A DNA stretch of 64,000 bases from Streptosporangium roseum DSM 43021. Lineage in GTDB: Bacteria > Actinomycetota > Actinomycetes > Streptosporangiales > Streptosporangiaceae. A program made the translations under genes and the position numbers. A model generated the notes under the pieces. The model was not told where the DNA came from. It did no database searches and worked only from the letters and a program-made list of their open reading frames with translations. Below are positions 41,776 to 50,317 of this stretch, piece by piece (the first letter of the stretch is position 1; every line of letters starts with the position of its first letter). The stretch covers positions 6,820,001 through 6,884,000 of the forward strand of contig NC_013595.1 of NCBI RefSeq assembly GCF_000024865.1, written 5' to 3'.

Positions 41776-42402
41776 CTAGGAGGGCCGTGAGCCCGCCGAC
41801 TGCACGCCCCGCATGGCGATCTCGATGGCCCTGCGCACCGCCTCCCATATCCGCTCCGGCGGGTCGCCCCGGTTCAGGCAGGCCATCGTGGCGAGTTTGG
41901 CCGCTCCGGCGAGGGCGCCGACGGCGGCGGCGGCCTCGACGAGGTCGATCTCCTCGGAGTAGGCCCGATGGAGCGCCTCGGCCAGCTGCAGCTGGGTGTC
42001 GAACAGCAGCCGCAGCGCGCGGGCCTGAAGCACCGGGACCGACATGATCAGGCGGGTGCGGGCGGGAGTCAGCTCCATGAGGCGATCGGTCTCGGCGAAG
42101 GTCCGGGCCATGCTCAGCTCGCCCACGCGGAGCAGGAGCTCGACCACCGTCTCTCCGGCCCGCCGATGCGCGATCATGTCGATGATCTCGTCGAGGCGCG
42201 CCTGGCCGTCGAAGAAGACCACGTCCTCCTTGCTCGCGAAGTAGCTGAAGAACGTCCGCGTCGAGATGTCCGCCGCCGCGGCGATCTCCGCGACGGTGGT
42301 CTCCTCGTAGCCCTTCTCCTCGAACAGGTGCAGGGCCGCCTCGATCAGCGCGCGACGGGTGCGCAGCTTCTTACGTTCCCGCAACCCCGGACCATCGACC
42401 AT
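41776..42402 (-). CDS. TetR-family regulator, divergent from P450
   Basis: 208 residues. HTH at about 30-55 (VAEIAAAADISTRTFFSYFAS) after KKLRTRRALIEAALHLFEEKG, with an all-helical ligand domain following. The ISTRTFFSYFASKEDV form is common among regulators of P450 or efflux genes. The 108-bp intergenic region to the P450 gene likely contains its operator. Confidence 0.9.
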   Translation of the reverse strand: MVDGPGLRERKKLRTRRALIEAALHLFEEKGYEETTVAEIAAAADISTRTFFSYFASKEDVVFFDGQARLDEIIDMIAHRRAGETVVELLLRVGELSMARTFAETDRLMELTPARTRLIMSVPVLQARALRLLFDTQLQLAEALHRAYSEEIDLVEAAAAVGALAGAAKLATMACLNRGDPPERIWEAVRRAIEIAMRGVQSAGSRPS

Positions 42403-42441
42403 GCACGCACTTTACTGCATTCTGAGCTTTTCTTCACTGAT

Positions 42442-42453
42442 TGCAAATTTACA
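42442..42453. promoter_or_regulatory. Candidate TetR operator TGCAAATTTACA
   Basis: A near-perfect 12-bp palindrome (reverse complement TGTAAATTTGCA) in the AT-rich TetR/P450 divergent gap. It is the best symmetric element there; binding is inferred. Confidence 0.35.
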
Positions 42454-42510
42454 TTGAATGCTGTTTGGTGGAGGTGAGAGGACACGCGTCTACCTGCGAG
42501 GAGCTGCGTC

Positions 42511-43710
42511 ATGACCGAGGCCCCATCCTGCCCGGTAACCTTTCCCACCGCCCGCCGGCACCTCTTCGACCCGCCGGGGGAGGTTCTCCAGTGGCAGCGG
42601 CAGGGCGCACTCCACCGGATGACCTTCGCGGACGGCCATCTGGGCTGGCTGCTGACCGGTCACTCCGCCGCCCGGGCCGTGCTCGCCGACAACCGTTTCA
42701 GCAACCGCACCGAGCTGACCCATCCGCCGGTCGCCCATCCGCTGGCCCGGCAGGAGAACCGGCAGCCCCTTCCGGGGTTCTTCCTGAGGCTGGACCAGCC
42801 CGAGCACACCCGCTTCCGGCGGCTCCTGACCGGGCAGTTCACGGTGCGCAGGATGCGGCAGCTCGAACCGAGGATCGAGGAGATCACCTCCGACCGCCTG
42901 GACGCCATGGAGCGGGGCGACCGCCCGGCGGACCTGGTGCAGGCCTTCGCCCTGCCGATCCCGTCCCTGGTCATCTGCGAGCTGCTCGGCGTGCCGTACG
43001 GGGACCGCGAGCAGTTCCAGCGGGATTCGGCCGCGCTGCTCAACCTCGAGTCCTCGGCCGAGCAGATGGGCGCGGCACTGGTCGACCTCATGGCCTACAT
43101 GCGCGACCTGGTGCTCCGCAAGCGGGCCGAACCGGCCGACGACCTGCTCGGCGGCCTGGTGGCGGGCGGGGAGCTGGACGACGAGGAGCTCACCGGGGTC
43201 GCGCTGCTCCTGCTCATCGCCGGCCACGAGACGACCGCGAACATGCTCGCGCTCGGCACCTTCGCGCTGCTGCGCGACCCGGCCCAGCTGGCGCTGCTCC
43301 GCGACGACCCGGCGGTGGCCGAGAGCGCCGTCGAGGAGCTCCTGCGCTACCTCACGATCATCCACATGGGCCCGGTCCGGACCGCGCTGGAGGACGTCGA
43401 GCTCGACGGCCACCTGATCAGGGCCGGCGAGTCGGTGGCCTTCTCGCTGCCCGCGGCCAACCGGGACCCCGAGCGGTTCGAGAACCCCGACACCCTCGAC
43501 GTCACCCGGCCGGCGACGGGTCATCTCTCCTTCGGTCACGGCATCCACCAGTGCCTCGGCCAGCAGCTCGCCCGGGCCGAGATGCGCATCGCCTACCCGG
43601 CACTGCTGCGCCGCTTCCCCGGGCTGCGCCTGGCGGTGCCTCCCGAGGAGGTCCCCATGCGCTCCCACATGACCATCTACGGCGTGCACCGGCTGCCGGT
43701 TACCTGGTAG
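42511..43710 (+). CDS. Cytochrome P450, CYP105-like
   Basis: 399-residue soluble bacterial P450. I-helix AGHETT (about 237-242), ExxR region, PERF motif in ANRDPERFENPDTLDVTR, and haem loop FGHGIHQCLGQQLAR with the axial Cys 348. Starts with GAGGAG before the ATG. Followed 9 bp later by its ferredoxin gene; TetR is divergent. The general features fit CYP105-type xenobiotic or natural-product hydroxylases. No biosynthetic cluster is nearby, so a detoxification role is plausible. Confidence 0.93.
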   Translation: MTEAPSCPVTFPTARRHLFDPPGEVLQWQRQGALHRMTFADGHLGWLLTGHSAARAVLADNRFSNRTELTHPPVAHPLARQENRQPLPGFFLRLDQPEHTRFRRLLTGQFTVRRMRQLEPRIEEITSDRLDAMERGDRPADLVQAFALPIPSLVICELLGVPYGDREQFQRDSAALLNLESSAEQMGAALVDLMAYMRDLVLRKRAEPADDLLGGLVAGGELDDEELTGVALLLLIAGHETTANMLALGTFALLRDPAQLALLRDDPAVAESAVEELLRYLTIIHMGPVRTALEDVELDGHLIRAGESVAFSLPAANRDPERFENPDTLDVTRPATGHLSFGHGIHQCLGQQLARAEMRIAYPALLRRFPGLRLAVPPEEVPMRSHMTIYGVHRLPVTW

Positions 43711-43719
43711 GAGTTGCCA

Positions 43720-43914
43720 ATGATGGAGATCAAGGCAGACACCGACCGCTGCATCGGAGCGGGCATGTGCGCGCTCACCGCACCGGAGGTCTTCGACCAG
43801 AGCGAGGAGGAGGGGACGGTGGTGCTGCTGGACACCGACCCACCCGCCTCACGGGAGGCGGCGGTCCGCCGGGCCGTACAGCTGTGCCCGTCGGGAGCCC
43901 TGTCCGTCTCCTGA
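43720..43914 (+). CDS. 3Fe-4S ferredoxin, P450 electron donor
   Basis: 64 residues. Ligands Cys 11 and Cys 17 (CIGAGMC) and Cys 56 (LCPSGAL), with Ala at the position of the fourth cysteine, the 3Fe-4S pattern of P450-partner ferredoxins. ATG chosen because AGGAG precedes it by 6 nt and overlaps the P450 stop region. It transfers electrons to the upstream P450. Confidence 0.92.
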   Translation: MMEIKADTDRCIGAGMCALTAPEVFDQSEEEGTVVLLDTDPPASREAAVRRAVQLCPSGALSVS

Positions 43915-44061
43915 CGGGCGGCCGTCCGGGAATCCGCGGGACGGGTCCGGGGACCCGAGGCCGGCCATCACCCCTGCCGTCGCCCGCCAGATCGGGGAGG
44001 AGGATCGACCACGCCAAGCCGAAAGCCTGACATTTCGAGATATGTCATTTGATCACCTGCA

Positions 44062-44095
44062 GCCTGGGCGGGTCGCGCGCAGCGCCCGCCCAGGC
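44062..44095. terminator. Strong hairpin downstream of ferredoxin
   Basis: GCCTGGGCGGG and CCCGCCCAGGC form a perfect 11-bp stem with a 12-nt loop, and no T-run follows. It lies in the 366-bp gap 43915-44280, which otherwise shows no gene. It may end P450-ferredoxin transcripts. Confidence 0.4.
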
Positions 44096-44280
44096 CGACC
44101 GGGTTGCCACCCCGCGCCAGGCCGGCACCCCCGGTACGGCGCCCCCGGGACGGCGCCCGTTCCACCTGGCGGCACCCCCCGCCTCCAGACCGGCAGCAAA
44201 GCCATGTTTGCCGCCTTTGTGATAGTTGCCGGACGGAACGATCTCTAGCCGTGGGACTCCTGAGGCGTTAGCGTCTGCGC

Positions 44281-44838
44281 ATGCGTCACGTTGAGATCTC
44301 CGGTAAGAGGCTCCGGCTGAGGGAAGTCACGACCACTGACGTGGACGCGCTGCACGCCGTCTACGGCGACCCCACAGCCACCGAGCATCTGCCGTTCGAC
44401 CCGCGCACCCGCGAGGAGGTCGAGGAGATAGTCGCCCAGGCGCTTGAGGCCGCGCGGGCCGAGCCCCGGCGGCTCTACGTGCTCGCGGTGATCGACCTGG
44501 ACGACGACGAGGCCATCGGCGTCGCCCGGCTGCACATCGAGGCCGACCACCCGCACAGCGCGGAGATCGGCCTCGGACTCCGCCCCGACCACTGGGGCCG
44601 GGGCATGGGCACCGACCTGATCCGGCTGATGCTGATGTTCGGCTTCCGGGATCTGCGCCTGCACCGCATCTGGGGCGCCCGCTCCCCCGCCAACACCGCC
44701 GCCCAGCTCGCGATGCTGGTCGCCGGGATGGTCGAGGAGGGCAGGATCAGGCACCACGTGCGGGCCCGGGGGGCCTGGCGCGACTCCGTCGTCCATTCGG
44801 CGCTGGAGGACGAGTGGGAGGGCCACCGGGACGTCTGA
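44281..44838 (+). CDS. GNAT-family N-acetyltransferase
   Basis: 185 residues of the RimJ/RimL type. RLRLREVTTTDVDALHAVYGDP at the N-terminus, IGLGLRPDHWGRGMGTDLIR with the acetyl-CoA loop, and FGFRDLRLHRIWGARSPANT complete the fold. The acceptor could be a protein N-terminus or small amine; not resolvable. Monocistronic; the 44-bp repeat array begins 12 bp after its stop. Confidence 0.88.
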   Translation: MRHVEISGKRLRLREVTTTDVDALHAVYGDPTATEHLPFDPRTREEVEEIVAQALEAARAEPRRLYVLAVIDLDDDEAIGVARLHIEADHPHSAEIGLGLRPDHWGRGMGTDLIRLMLMFGFRDLRLHRIWGARSPANTAAQLAMLVAGMVEEGRIRHHVRARGAWRDSVVHSALEDEWEGHRDV

Positions 44839-44850
44839 ACGGAAGGCCCT

Positions 44851-45028
44851 GCCGCGTCGTATCCGGCGGGGGCATCCGTCCGCGCGGAGGCCGTGCCGCG
44901 TCGTATCCGGCGGGGGCATCCGTCCGCGCGGAGGCCGTGCCGCGTCGTATCCGGCGGGGGCATCCGTCCGCGCGGAGGCCGTGCCGCGTCGTATCCGGCG
45001 GGGGCATCCGTCCGCGCGCGGAGACCGT
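44851..45028. repeat. 44-bp tandem repeat, four copies
   Basis: Units start at 44851, 44895, 44939 and 44983 with GCCGCGTCGTATCCGGCGGG and are identical over most of 44 bp. The fourth is 46 bp with an extra CG and one change near its end. Each unit contains the perfect 10-bp palindrome TCCGCGCGGA. The extra CG in unit four makes it TCCGCGCGCGGA, still a palindrome. The array lies between the GNAT gene and the chelatase-like gene. Confidence 0.9.
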
Positions 45029-45122
45029 ACCGGGCTCCGGACCGGGGCCGCGCGGCGGGAATCCCGCCCCGGGACGATGTCGTGACGGAATTGCCGCCAT
45101 TTCTCACTACAAAGAGGGTGAA

Positions 45123-45959
45123 ATGGGCCTAGAGTCCGCGCATGTGAGTGAGAGTTCCATCCTCCCAGTGCGCGGACGCGCCGTCCGGCCCTCCGGCCGG
45201 CATCGCAGGCCCGTGCCCTCCCAGCTCCCGCCCGAGGCACCCGCGCTGGTGCTGGCCACCCTCGGCGACGCCACAGGCGCCGTCGCCGAGCTGGCCGCCC
45301 TCGTCCAGGGGGACAACCCGCAGATCGAGGTCCGGCTGGCCGGTCTCGGCGAGGACGGCAAGGCGCTGACCGCCGAGCTCGAGGCGGCCGCCCGCGAACG
45401 TCCCGAGGACGGCGTCGCCGCCATCGTGGTGCCGCTCCTGACCGGCCCGCACCCGGTCGCGGACCGGCTGATCGCCATGGCCGTCGCCGCGAGCGGGGCG
45501 TCGGTGACGGTCACCGACTCCCTCGGGCCGCACCCGCTGCTCGCCGAGGCCCTGCACATCCGCCTCGCGGAGAAGGATCTGGCCAGGGCCGACCGAATGC
45601 GGCTGCTCAACGTCTCCAGCCCGGTCGACGCGGTCATCCTCGCCACGGTCGGCGGCGAGAACGCGGCGGCGGAGGCGCAGCCGACGGCGGTGCTGCTGGC
45701 CTCCCGCCTGACGCTTCCCGTCGTGGTGGCCTCCCTGGACAGCGCGCCCGCCGTGGCGGAGGCGGCCGAGCGGCTGCGCGGCATCGGCGTCCAGCGCATC
45801 GCCCTGTCCCCGTGCGCCGTCGGCCCGGAGGTCGCCCCCGGCCTCGCGAGCGGCGCGGCGTCGGAGATCGGGGCCGAGTGCGCCGACCTCCTCGGCGCGC
45901 ACGGTCTCATCGCGGACCTCGCCGCCCGCGCCTACGGGAGCGTGCTGGCCGAGGACTGA
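45123..45959 (+). CDS. Sirohydrochlorin chelatase-like (CbiX/SirB family) protein
   Basis: 278 residues. Two CbiX-type halves are seen: PEAPALVLATLGD with VAAIVVPLLTGPHPVADRL, and VDAVILATVGGE with IALSPCAVGPEVAP. Classical chelatases carry HG.R at the first motif and metal His residues, but here LATLGD lacks that His and only later His (TGPHPV, GPHPLL) remain. Metal insertion is therefore uncertain. ATG with GAGGG upstream; a GTG at 45144 is an alternative. Preceded by the 44-bp repeat array. Confidence 0.72.
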   Translation: MGLESAHVSESSILPVRGRAVRPSGRHRRPVPSQLPPEAPALVLATLGDATGAVAELAALVQGDNPQIEVRLAGLGEDGKALTAELEAAARERPEDGVAAIVVPLLTGPHPVADRLIAMAVAASGASVTVTDSLGPHPLLAEALHIRLAEKDLARADRMRLLNVSSPVDAVILATVGGENAAAEAQPTAVLLASRLTLPVVVASLDSAPAVAEAAERLRGIGVQRIALSPCAVGPEVAPGLASGAASEIGAECADLLGAHGLIADLAARAYGSVLAED

Positions 45960-46018
45960 CGTGAGAGGTCCCCTCTGCCGGGCGTCGAGAACCCGTACGT
46001 CATCGGAGGGGGCCGATC

Positions 46019-46150
46019 ATGTTGTCCGGAGAAGAGCATGTCGAACGCCACCGGGCCACCGACGGCGCCGAGGGGCACGGATGGCAGGGCATCGACGCGC
46101 GAGATCCCGGTGGTCGTGCCGGAGCGCGTCTCCTCGTGATCCGGGCATGA
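46019..46150 (+). pseudogene. N-terminal fragment of an F420-type (DDN-like) nitroreductase
   Basis: After GGAGGGGG and ATG the frame reads MLSGEEHVERHRATDGAEGH then GWQG. This matches the start of deazaflavin-dependent nitroreductase-family proteins (EHVxRYxxTDGxEGHEWQG) as I recall them. The family should continue with a LLTTTGRKSG core, but the frame degenerates into unrelated residues and stops after 43 codons. A truncated relic with an intact start signal. Confidence 0.45.
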
Positions 46151-46172
46151 CCGGCGCGGTCACCGCCGGAGG

Positions 46173-46871
46173 TCAGGCCTCCAGCCAGACGTAACCCGCG
46201 AAACGGCCGGTCGTCCGGTCCCTGCGGTGGGAGAACAGGTCGGGGGTCTCGATGGTGCAGCGGGTGTCGTGGGTGATCTCGCCGACGCCCGCCTTGGCGA
46301 GCTGCGAGGTGATCGCGGCGCGCAGGTCGAGGGCGGGGGTGTCCTGACGGGTGATCGACCACGCCTCGGGGAGGGCGGCCGCGACCTGCCCGCGCAGCTC
46401 GGCGGGGACCTCGTAGCAGCTACCGCAGGCCATCGGGCCGATCAGGGCGGTCATGCTCGCCGGGTCGGCGCCGCGCGCGGTCATCTCCGCGACCAGGGCC
46501 GGGACCACGCCCAGGACGGTGCCGACCCGTCCGGAGTGCGCTGCCCCGACCAGGCCGGCCTCCGGGTCGGCCAGCAGGACGGGCGCGCAGTCGGCGCAGA
46601 GCGCGGCCAGGCCGAGTCCGGGCACGTCGGTGCAGACCCCGTCCAGCGGCGGCGGGTCCTCACCGAACGGCTCGCTCACATACCGGACGTCGGCACTGTG
46701 GACCTGCCGCATGAACACGACCCGGTCCAGGCCGAACTCGGCCGCGGTGCGGGCCCTGTTGGCGGCGACCGCCTCCGGGTCGTCCCCGCACAGGCCCCCG
46801 AGGTTGCGGCTGCCGTACGGCTCGGCGCTGACGCCGCCGTGTCGGTCGGTGATCCTCATCTGAAAGCTCAC
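46173..46871 (-). CDS. pgeF: Peptidoglycan editing factor PgeF (YlmD/YfiH family)
   Basis: 232 residues. Motifs FMRQVHSADV, LCADCAPVLLAD and GAAHSGRVGT provide the His/Cys copper or zinc site of the multicopper-oxidase-like PgeF family. The C-terminal ETPDLFSHRRDRTTGRFAGYVWL is family-typical. Established role for the E. coli homologue is removal of misincorporated residues from UDP-MurNAc peptides. In actinomycetes pgeF often lies near ftsZ; here it is isolated from the division cluster, so it may be a second copy. Confidence 0.88.
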   Translation of the reverse strand: MSFQMRITDRHGGVSAEPYGSRNLGGLCGDDPEAVAANRARTAAEFGLDRVVFMRQVHSADVRYVSEPFGEDPPPLDGVCTDVPGLGLAALCADCAPVLLADPEAGLVGAAHSGRVGTVLGVVPALVAEMTARGADPASMTALIGPMACGSCYEVPAELRGQVAAALPEAWSITRQDTPALDLRAAITSQLAKAGVGEITHDTRCTIETPDLFSHRRDRTTGRFAGYVWLEA

Positions 46872-46957
46872 GGCCCCGACCCTACCCGCCTCCGGAACCT
46901 CCCCTCCGGGGCGTTCGTTACACGGATACGCGGATCCCCCGAGAGATTGCGAGCGTC

Positions 46958-47323
46958 ATGGCACAGGTCGCGTACGACCGGAAGGAACAGCTCCAGCAGA
47001 TCGAGAGCGGTCTGATGCCCGGCGAGCAGATCATCGCCGTCTACGACGCCATCGGCGCGGGGACCGGCTTCCTGGGACTCACCGACAAGCGGGTGATCGT
47101 GCAGGACAAGTCCTTCGTGGGCAAGAAGGTCGCCATCACGAGCATCCCCTACGGCAAGGTCTCGGCGGTCAGCGTGGTGAGCAACAAGTCCCTGGCGGGC
47201 TCGTTCTTCTCCTCCGGGGCCATCGCCATCCACGTGGGCACCCACACCTACGAGGTGGAGTTCCGGGGCGACAGCAAGGCCCACCACGTGCACAACGTGA
47301 TCCTCCACTTCATCAGCTCCTGA
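46958..47323 (+). CDS. PH-domain protein of unknown role
   Basis: 121 residues. Helix QLQQIESGLMPGEQIIAVYD leads into a bacterial PH-like beta barrel (GLTDKRVIVQDKSF, ITSIPYGKVSAVSVVSNKS, IAIHVGTHTYEVEFRGD). Such proteins bind membranes or partners, with no activity known. Stand-alone gene. Confidence 0.78.
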   Translation: MAQVAYDRKEQLQQIESGLMPGEQIIAVYDAIGAGTGFLGLTDKRVIVQDKSFVGKKVAITSIPYGKVSAVSVVSNKSLAGSFFSSGAIAIHVGTHTYEVEFRGDSKAHHVHNVILHFISS

Positions 47324-47374
47324 ACTCCGCCCAGGCCCCGGAACCCTCCCGATCGCGAACGGGCGGGCGGGCGG

Positions 47375-48553
47375 TCAGGAGCGGGCGACCGACCGGTAGA
47401 GGTCCATCGTCCGCTCGGCGATCCGCTCCCAGGAGAAGTGGTCCACGGCGCGGACCCGCCCGGCCCTGCCCATCTCGGCGGCGAGCGCCGGGTCGGCCAG
47501 CAGCCGGTTGACCCGCTCGGCGAGGTCGGCGGCGAACCGCTCGGGGTCGTCGGGGGTGCCGTCGGCCGCGGACTGGTCGATCGGGACCAGCAGGCCGGTC
47601 GAGCCGTCGGCCACGACCTCGGGGATGCCTCCGGTGGCGGTGGCCACGACGGCGGTCTCGCAGGCCATGGCCTCCAGGTTCACGATGCCCATCGGCTCGT
47701 AGATCGACGGGCAGACGAAGACGGTGGCGTGGGTGAGGATCTGGATCACCTCGGGACGCGGGAGCATCTCCGAGATCCAGATGACGCCGTCCCGTTCCAG
47801 CCCCCGGACGAGCCCGGTGACCTCGGCGGCGATCTCCGGGGTGTCGGGCGCGCCGGCGCAGAGCACCAGCTGGGCGTCGGGGTGGAAGTCCCTGGCCGCG
47901 TGGAGCAGGTGGACCAGGCCCTTCTGCCGGGTGATGCGGCCCACGAACACGACGTACGGCCTGGCGGCGTCGATGCCGTGGCGGGCCAGGACATCGGTGT
48001 CCCGGTCGGGGGTGTACTCGCCGGTGTCGATCCCGTTGTGGATCACCGTTACTTTTTCCGGCAATATTTCGGGATAGCTCGCCAGCACGTCACGCCGCAT
48101 CCCCTCCGACACGGCGATGATCGCGTCGGCGCTCGCCAGCGCGCTCCGCTCGGCCCATGATGACAGCGTGTAACCGCCGCCGAGCTGCTCGGCCTTCCAC
48201 GGCCGCAGCGGCTCCAGGCTGTGGGTGGTCACCACGTGCGGCGTGCCGTACAGCATCTTGGCCACGTGACCCGCGAAGTTGGCGTACCACGTGTGGCTGT
48301 GCACCAGATCCGCGCCCTCGCACCCGGCCGCCATCTCCAAATCCACGCCCAGGACCTGGAGCGCGGCGTTGGCCGTCTCCAGCCCGCCGGGCACCCGGTA
48401 GGCCTCGACGCCGTGCTCGGACCGTGACGCTCCGAAGCAGCGGACCCGGGCGTCCGCCAGCCGGCGCAGCTCCCTGGCGAGGTATTCGACATGGACCCCG
48501 GCACCGCCGTACACCTCGGGCGGGTACTCACGACTCAGCAGATCAACGCGCAT
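47375..48553 (-). CDS. glgM: GlgA/GlgM glycosyltransferase (maltose-1-phosphate synthase type)
   Basis: 392-residue GT4-fold enzyme, the size and type of the actinobacterial protein formerly called GlgA (M. tuberculosis Rv1212c), which makes alpha-maltose-1-phosphate from ADP-glucose. N-terminal SREYPPEVYGGAGVHVEYLA, acceptor-side HSHTWYANFAG, donor-side PYVVFVGRITRQKGL and EPMGIVNLEAMACETAVVA. Divergent from glgC with 48 bp between starts, as in mycobacteria. It supplies the GlgE alpha-glucan pathway. Confidence 0.9.
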   Translation of the reverse strand: MRVDLLSREYPPEVYGGAGVHVEYLARELRRLADARVRCFGASRSEHGVEAYRVPGGLETANAALQVLGVDLEMAAGCEGADLVHSHTWYANFAGHVAKMLYGTPHVVTTHSLEPLRPWKAEQLGGGYTLSSWAERSALASADAIIAVSEGMRRDVLASYPEILPEKVTVIHNGIDTGEYTPDRDTDVLARHGIDAARPYVVFVGRITRQKGLVHLLHAARDFHPDAQLVLCAGAPDTPEIAAEVTGLVRGLERDGVIWISEMLPRPEVIQILTHATVFVCPSIYEPMGIVNLEAMACETAVVATATGGIPEVVADGSTGLLVPIDQSAADGTPDDPERFAADLAERVNRLLADPALAAEMGRAGRVRAVDHFSWERIAERTMDLYRSVARS

Positions 48554-48601
48554 ATGATCAGCGTAGTGTTTCAGTCCTGTTCGTCAGGTTAAGGTCCAGA
48601 T

Positions 48602-49828
48602 ATGAGAGTCCTCGCGATTGTGCTCGCCGGCGGCGAAGGCAAGCGACTGATGCCGCTGACAGCTGACCGGGCCAAGCCCGCGGTGCCATTCGGGGGGATA
48701 TACCGGCTCGTCGACTTCGTCCTGTCGAACCTGGCCAACGGTCACTACCTGCAGATCGTCGTGCTGACGCAGTACAAGAACCACAGCCTCGACCGGCACA
48801 TCTCCCGAACCTGGCGGCTTTCGTCGATGCTGGGCAACTACGTCACGCCCGTGCCCGCGCAGCAGCGGCTCGGGCCGCACTGGTTCTCCGGGTCGGCCGA
48901 CGCCCTGTTCCAGAACCTGAACCTGATCTACGACGAGATGCCCGACCACGTCATCGTGTTCGGGGCCGACCACATCTACCGGATGGACCCCCGGCAGATG
49001 GTGGAGCAGCACATCGAGTCCGGCGCCGAGGTGACCGTGGCGGCGATCCGGCAGCCGCTGTCGCTGGCCGACCAGTTCGGGGTGATCGAGGCCGACCCCG
49101 CGGGGCGGCGGATCGTGGCCTTCCGGGAGAAGCCCAAGGACGCGGTCGGCCTGCCGGACGCGCCCGACCAGGTGTACGCGTCGATGGGCAACTACGTCTT
49201 CAAGACCCAGGCGATGCTCGACGCGCTCCGGGAGGACGCGCTCGACCCCACCAGCAAGCACGACCTCGGCGGGAACATCATCCCGATGATGGTCAAGGCG
49301 GGCAGCGCCGAGGTCTACGACTTCGCCGACAACGTCGTGCCGGGCTCCACCGAGCGGGACCGGGGCTACTGGCGGGACGTCGGGACGCTCGACGCCTACT
49401 ACGAGGCCCACATGGACCTCATCTCGGCGCACCCGATCTTCAACCTCTACAACAACCAGTGGCCCATCTACACCGGCCACGACCCGCTCCCTCCGGCGAA
49501 GTTCGTGCACAACGACGGCGACCGGGTCGGCCGGGCGATCGACTCGCTGGTCTCCGCGGGCGTGATCGTCTCCGGCGGGCTCGCGGAGCGCTCCATCCTC
49601 TCCCCGGGCGTGGTGCTGCACTCCCACTCCCAGGTCGAGGACTCGGTCCTGATGGGCAACGTGAAGGTGGGCCGGGGCGCCATCGTCCGCAAGGCCATCA
49701 TCGACAAGAACGTGATCATCCCGGACGGCGCCCGCATCGGCTTCGACCTGGAGTACGACCGCAGCCGCTTCGCGGTGACCCGTAACGGCATCGTGGTCAT
49801 CGGCAAGAACGAGATCGTCGAGCGGTAG
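48602..49828 (+). CDS. glgC: Glucose-1-phosphate adenylyltransferase
   Basis: 408 residues. N-terminal LAGGEGKRLMPLTADRAKPA is the nucleotide and regulatory loop, with HVIVFGADHIYRMDPRQM, VIEADPAGRRIVAFREKP and RDVGTLDAYYEAHMDL. The C-terminus is a left-handed beta-helix. It makes ADP-glucose for the divergent GlgM. Allosteric control by fructose bisphosphate is known for the family. Confidence 0.95.
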   Translation: MRVLAIVLAGGEGKRLMPLTADRAKPAVPFGGIYRLVDFVLSNLANGHYLQIVVLTQYKNHSLDRHISRTWRLSSMLGNYVTPVPAQQRLGPHWFSGSADALFQNLNLIYDEMPDHVIVFGADHIYRMDPRQMVEQHIESGAEVTVAAIRQPLSLADQFGVIEADPAGRRIVAFREKPKDAVGLPDAPDQVYASMGNYVFKTQAMLDALREDALDPTSKHDLGGNIIPMMVKAGSAEVYDFADNVVPGSTERDRGYWRDVGTLDAYYEAHMDLISAHPIFNLYNNQWPIYTGHDPLPPAKFVHNDGDRVGRAIDSLVSAGVIVSGGLAERSILSPGVVLHSHSQVEDSVLMGNVKVGRGAIVRKAIIDKNVIIPDGARIGFDLEYDRSRFAVTRNGIVVIGKNEIVER

Positions 49829-49858
49829 GCCCGGCCCCGTCACCGCTCACGGGATCCG

Positions 49859-50041
49859 TCACAGGGCGGCGCGCGTCTGCCGCCGGTCGTCCGGCGCCCG
49901 CCCCGGCCGCTCAGGCGGGGCCTGTCCCGGACAGGCGTCCCGGGCTTCACGTGCGCGGGCCGGGGTCCCCGGCGCGCAGCGGGTGCGGAGTGCCCGGAAT
50001 TCGTTCTCCAGACGGGTTGCCCGCTCCTCCAGGGTGACCAT
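49859..50041 (-). CDS. Short coiled-coil ORF, possibly a truncated gene
   Basis: 60 codons. GGAGG 7 nt before ATG, then MVTLEERATRLENEFRALRT, a convincing heptad start like small actinomycete coiled-coil proteins (MVTLEERVxRLE). The tail turns Pro/Arg-rich without heptads, suggesting truncation or frameshift. The surrounding gap 49829-50286 shows nothing else I can support. Confidence 0.35.
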   Translation of the reverse strand: MVTLEERATRLENEFRALRTRCAPGTPARAREARDACPGQAPPERPGRAPDDRRQTRAAL

Positions 50042-50286
50042 GAGGGTGTCCTCCGGTTCGAGACGCGGCGTGGCCCAGGGCACGCCGGTGAGGAAGGGAC
50101 TGGGGCGCGGGTCCTCACGACGACCAGCCTGAGGCCGTCGAGGACTCCATGGGCACGCCACCCCGCGCACGGGGAGGGGAATCCCCCTCCCTGTGCGAAG
50201 AAACACCGGGGCGGGGTGGGCAAAGCTTCCATCGGCGACCGCGGCCCGCCGTCAGGCGACCGCCGGTGACCGATGCAGCCATTGAC

Positions 50287-50304
50287 GGAGTGAGCACTCA
50301 CTCC
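50287..50304. promoter_or_regulatory. TetR operator GGAGTGAG-CA-CTCACTCC
   Basis: Perfect 8-bp inverted arms with a 2-bp centre, ending 13 bp before the TetR gene start. It is a textbook position for autorepression, and probably controls the downstream VOC gene as well. Confidence 0.65.
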
Positions 50305-50317
50305 GCATGATGGGCGC

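Noticed and set aside
44851..45028. CRISPR array interpretation of the four evenly spaced repeats
   Set aside because: Repeats are directly head-to-tail with no unique spacers and no cas genes.
44747..45100. Proline/arginine repeat-encoding frames through the 44-bp array
   Set aside because: 44 is not a multiple of three, so each copy reads in a different frame; open only because of GC content.
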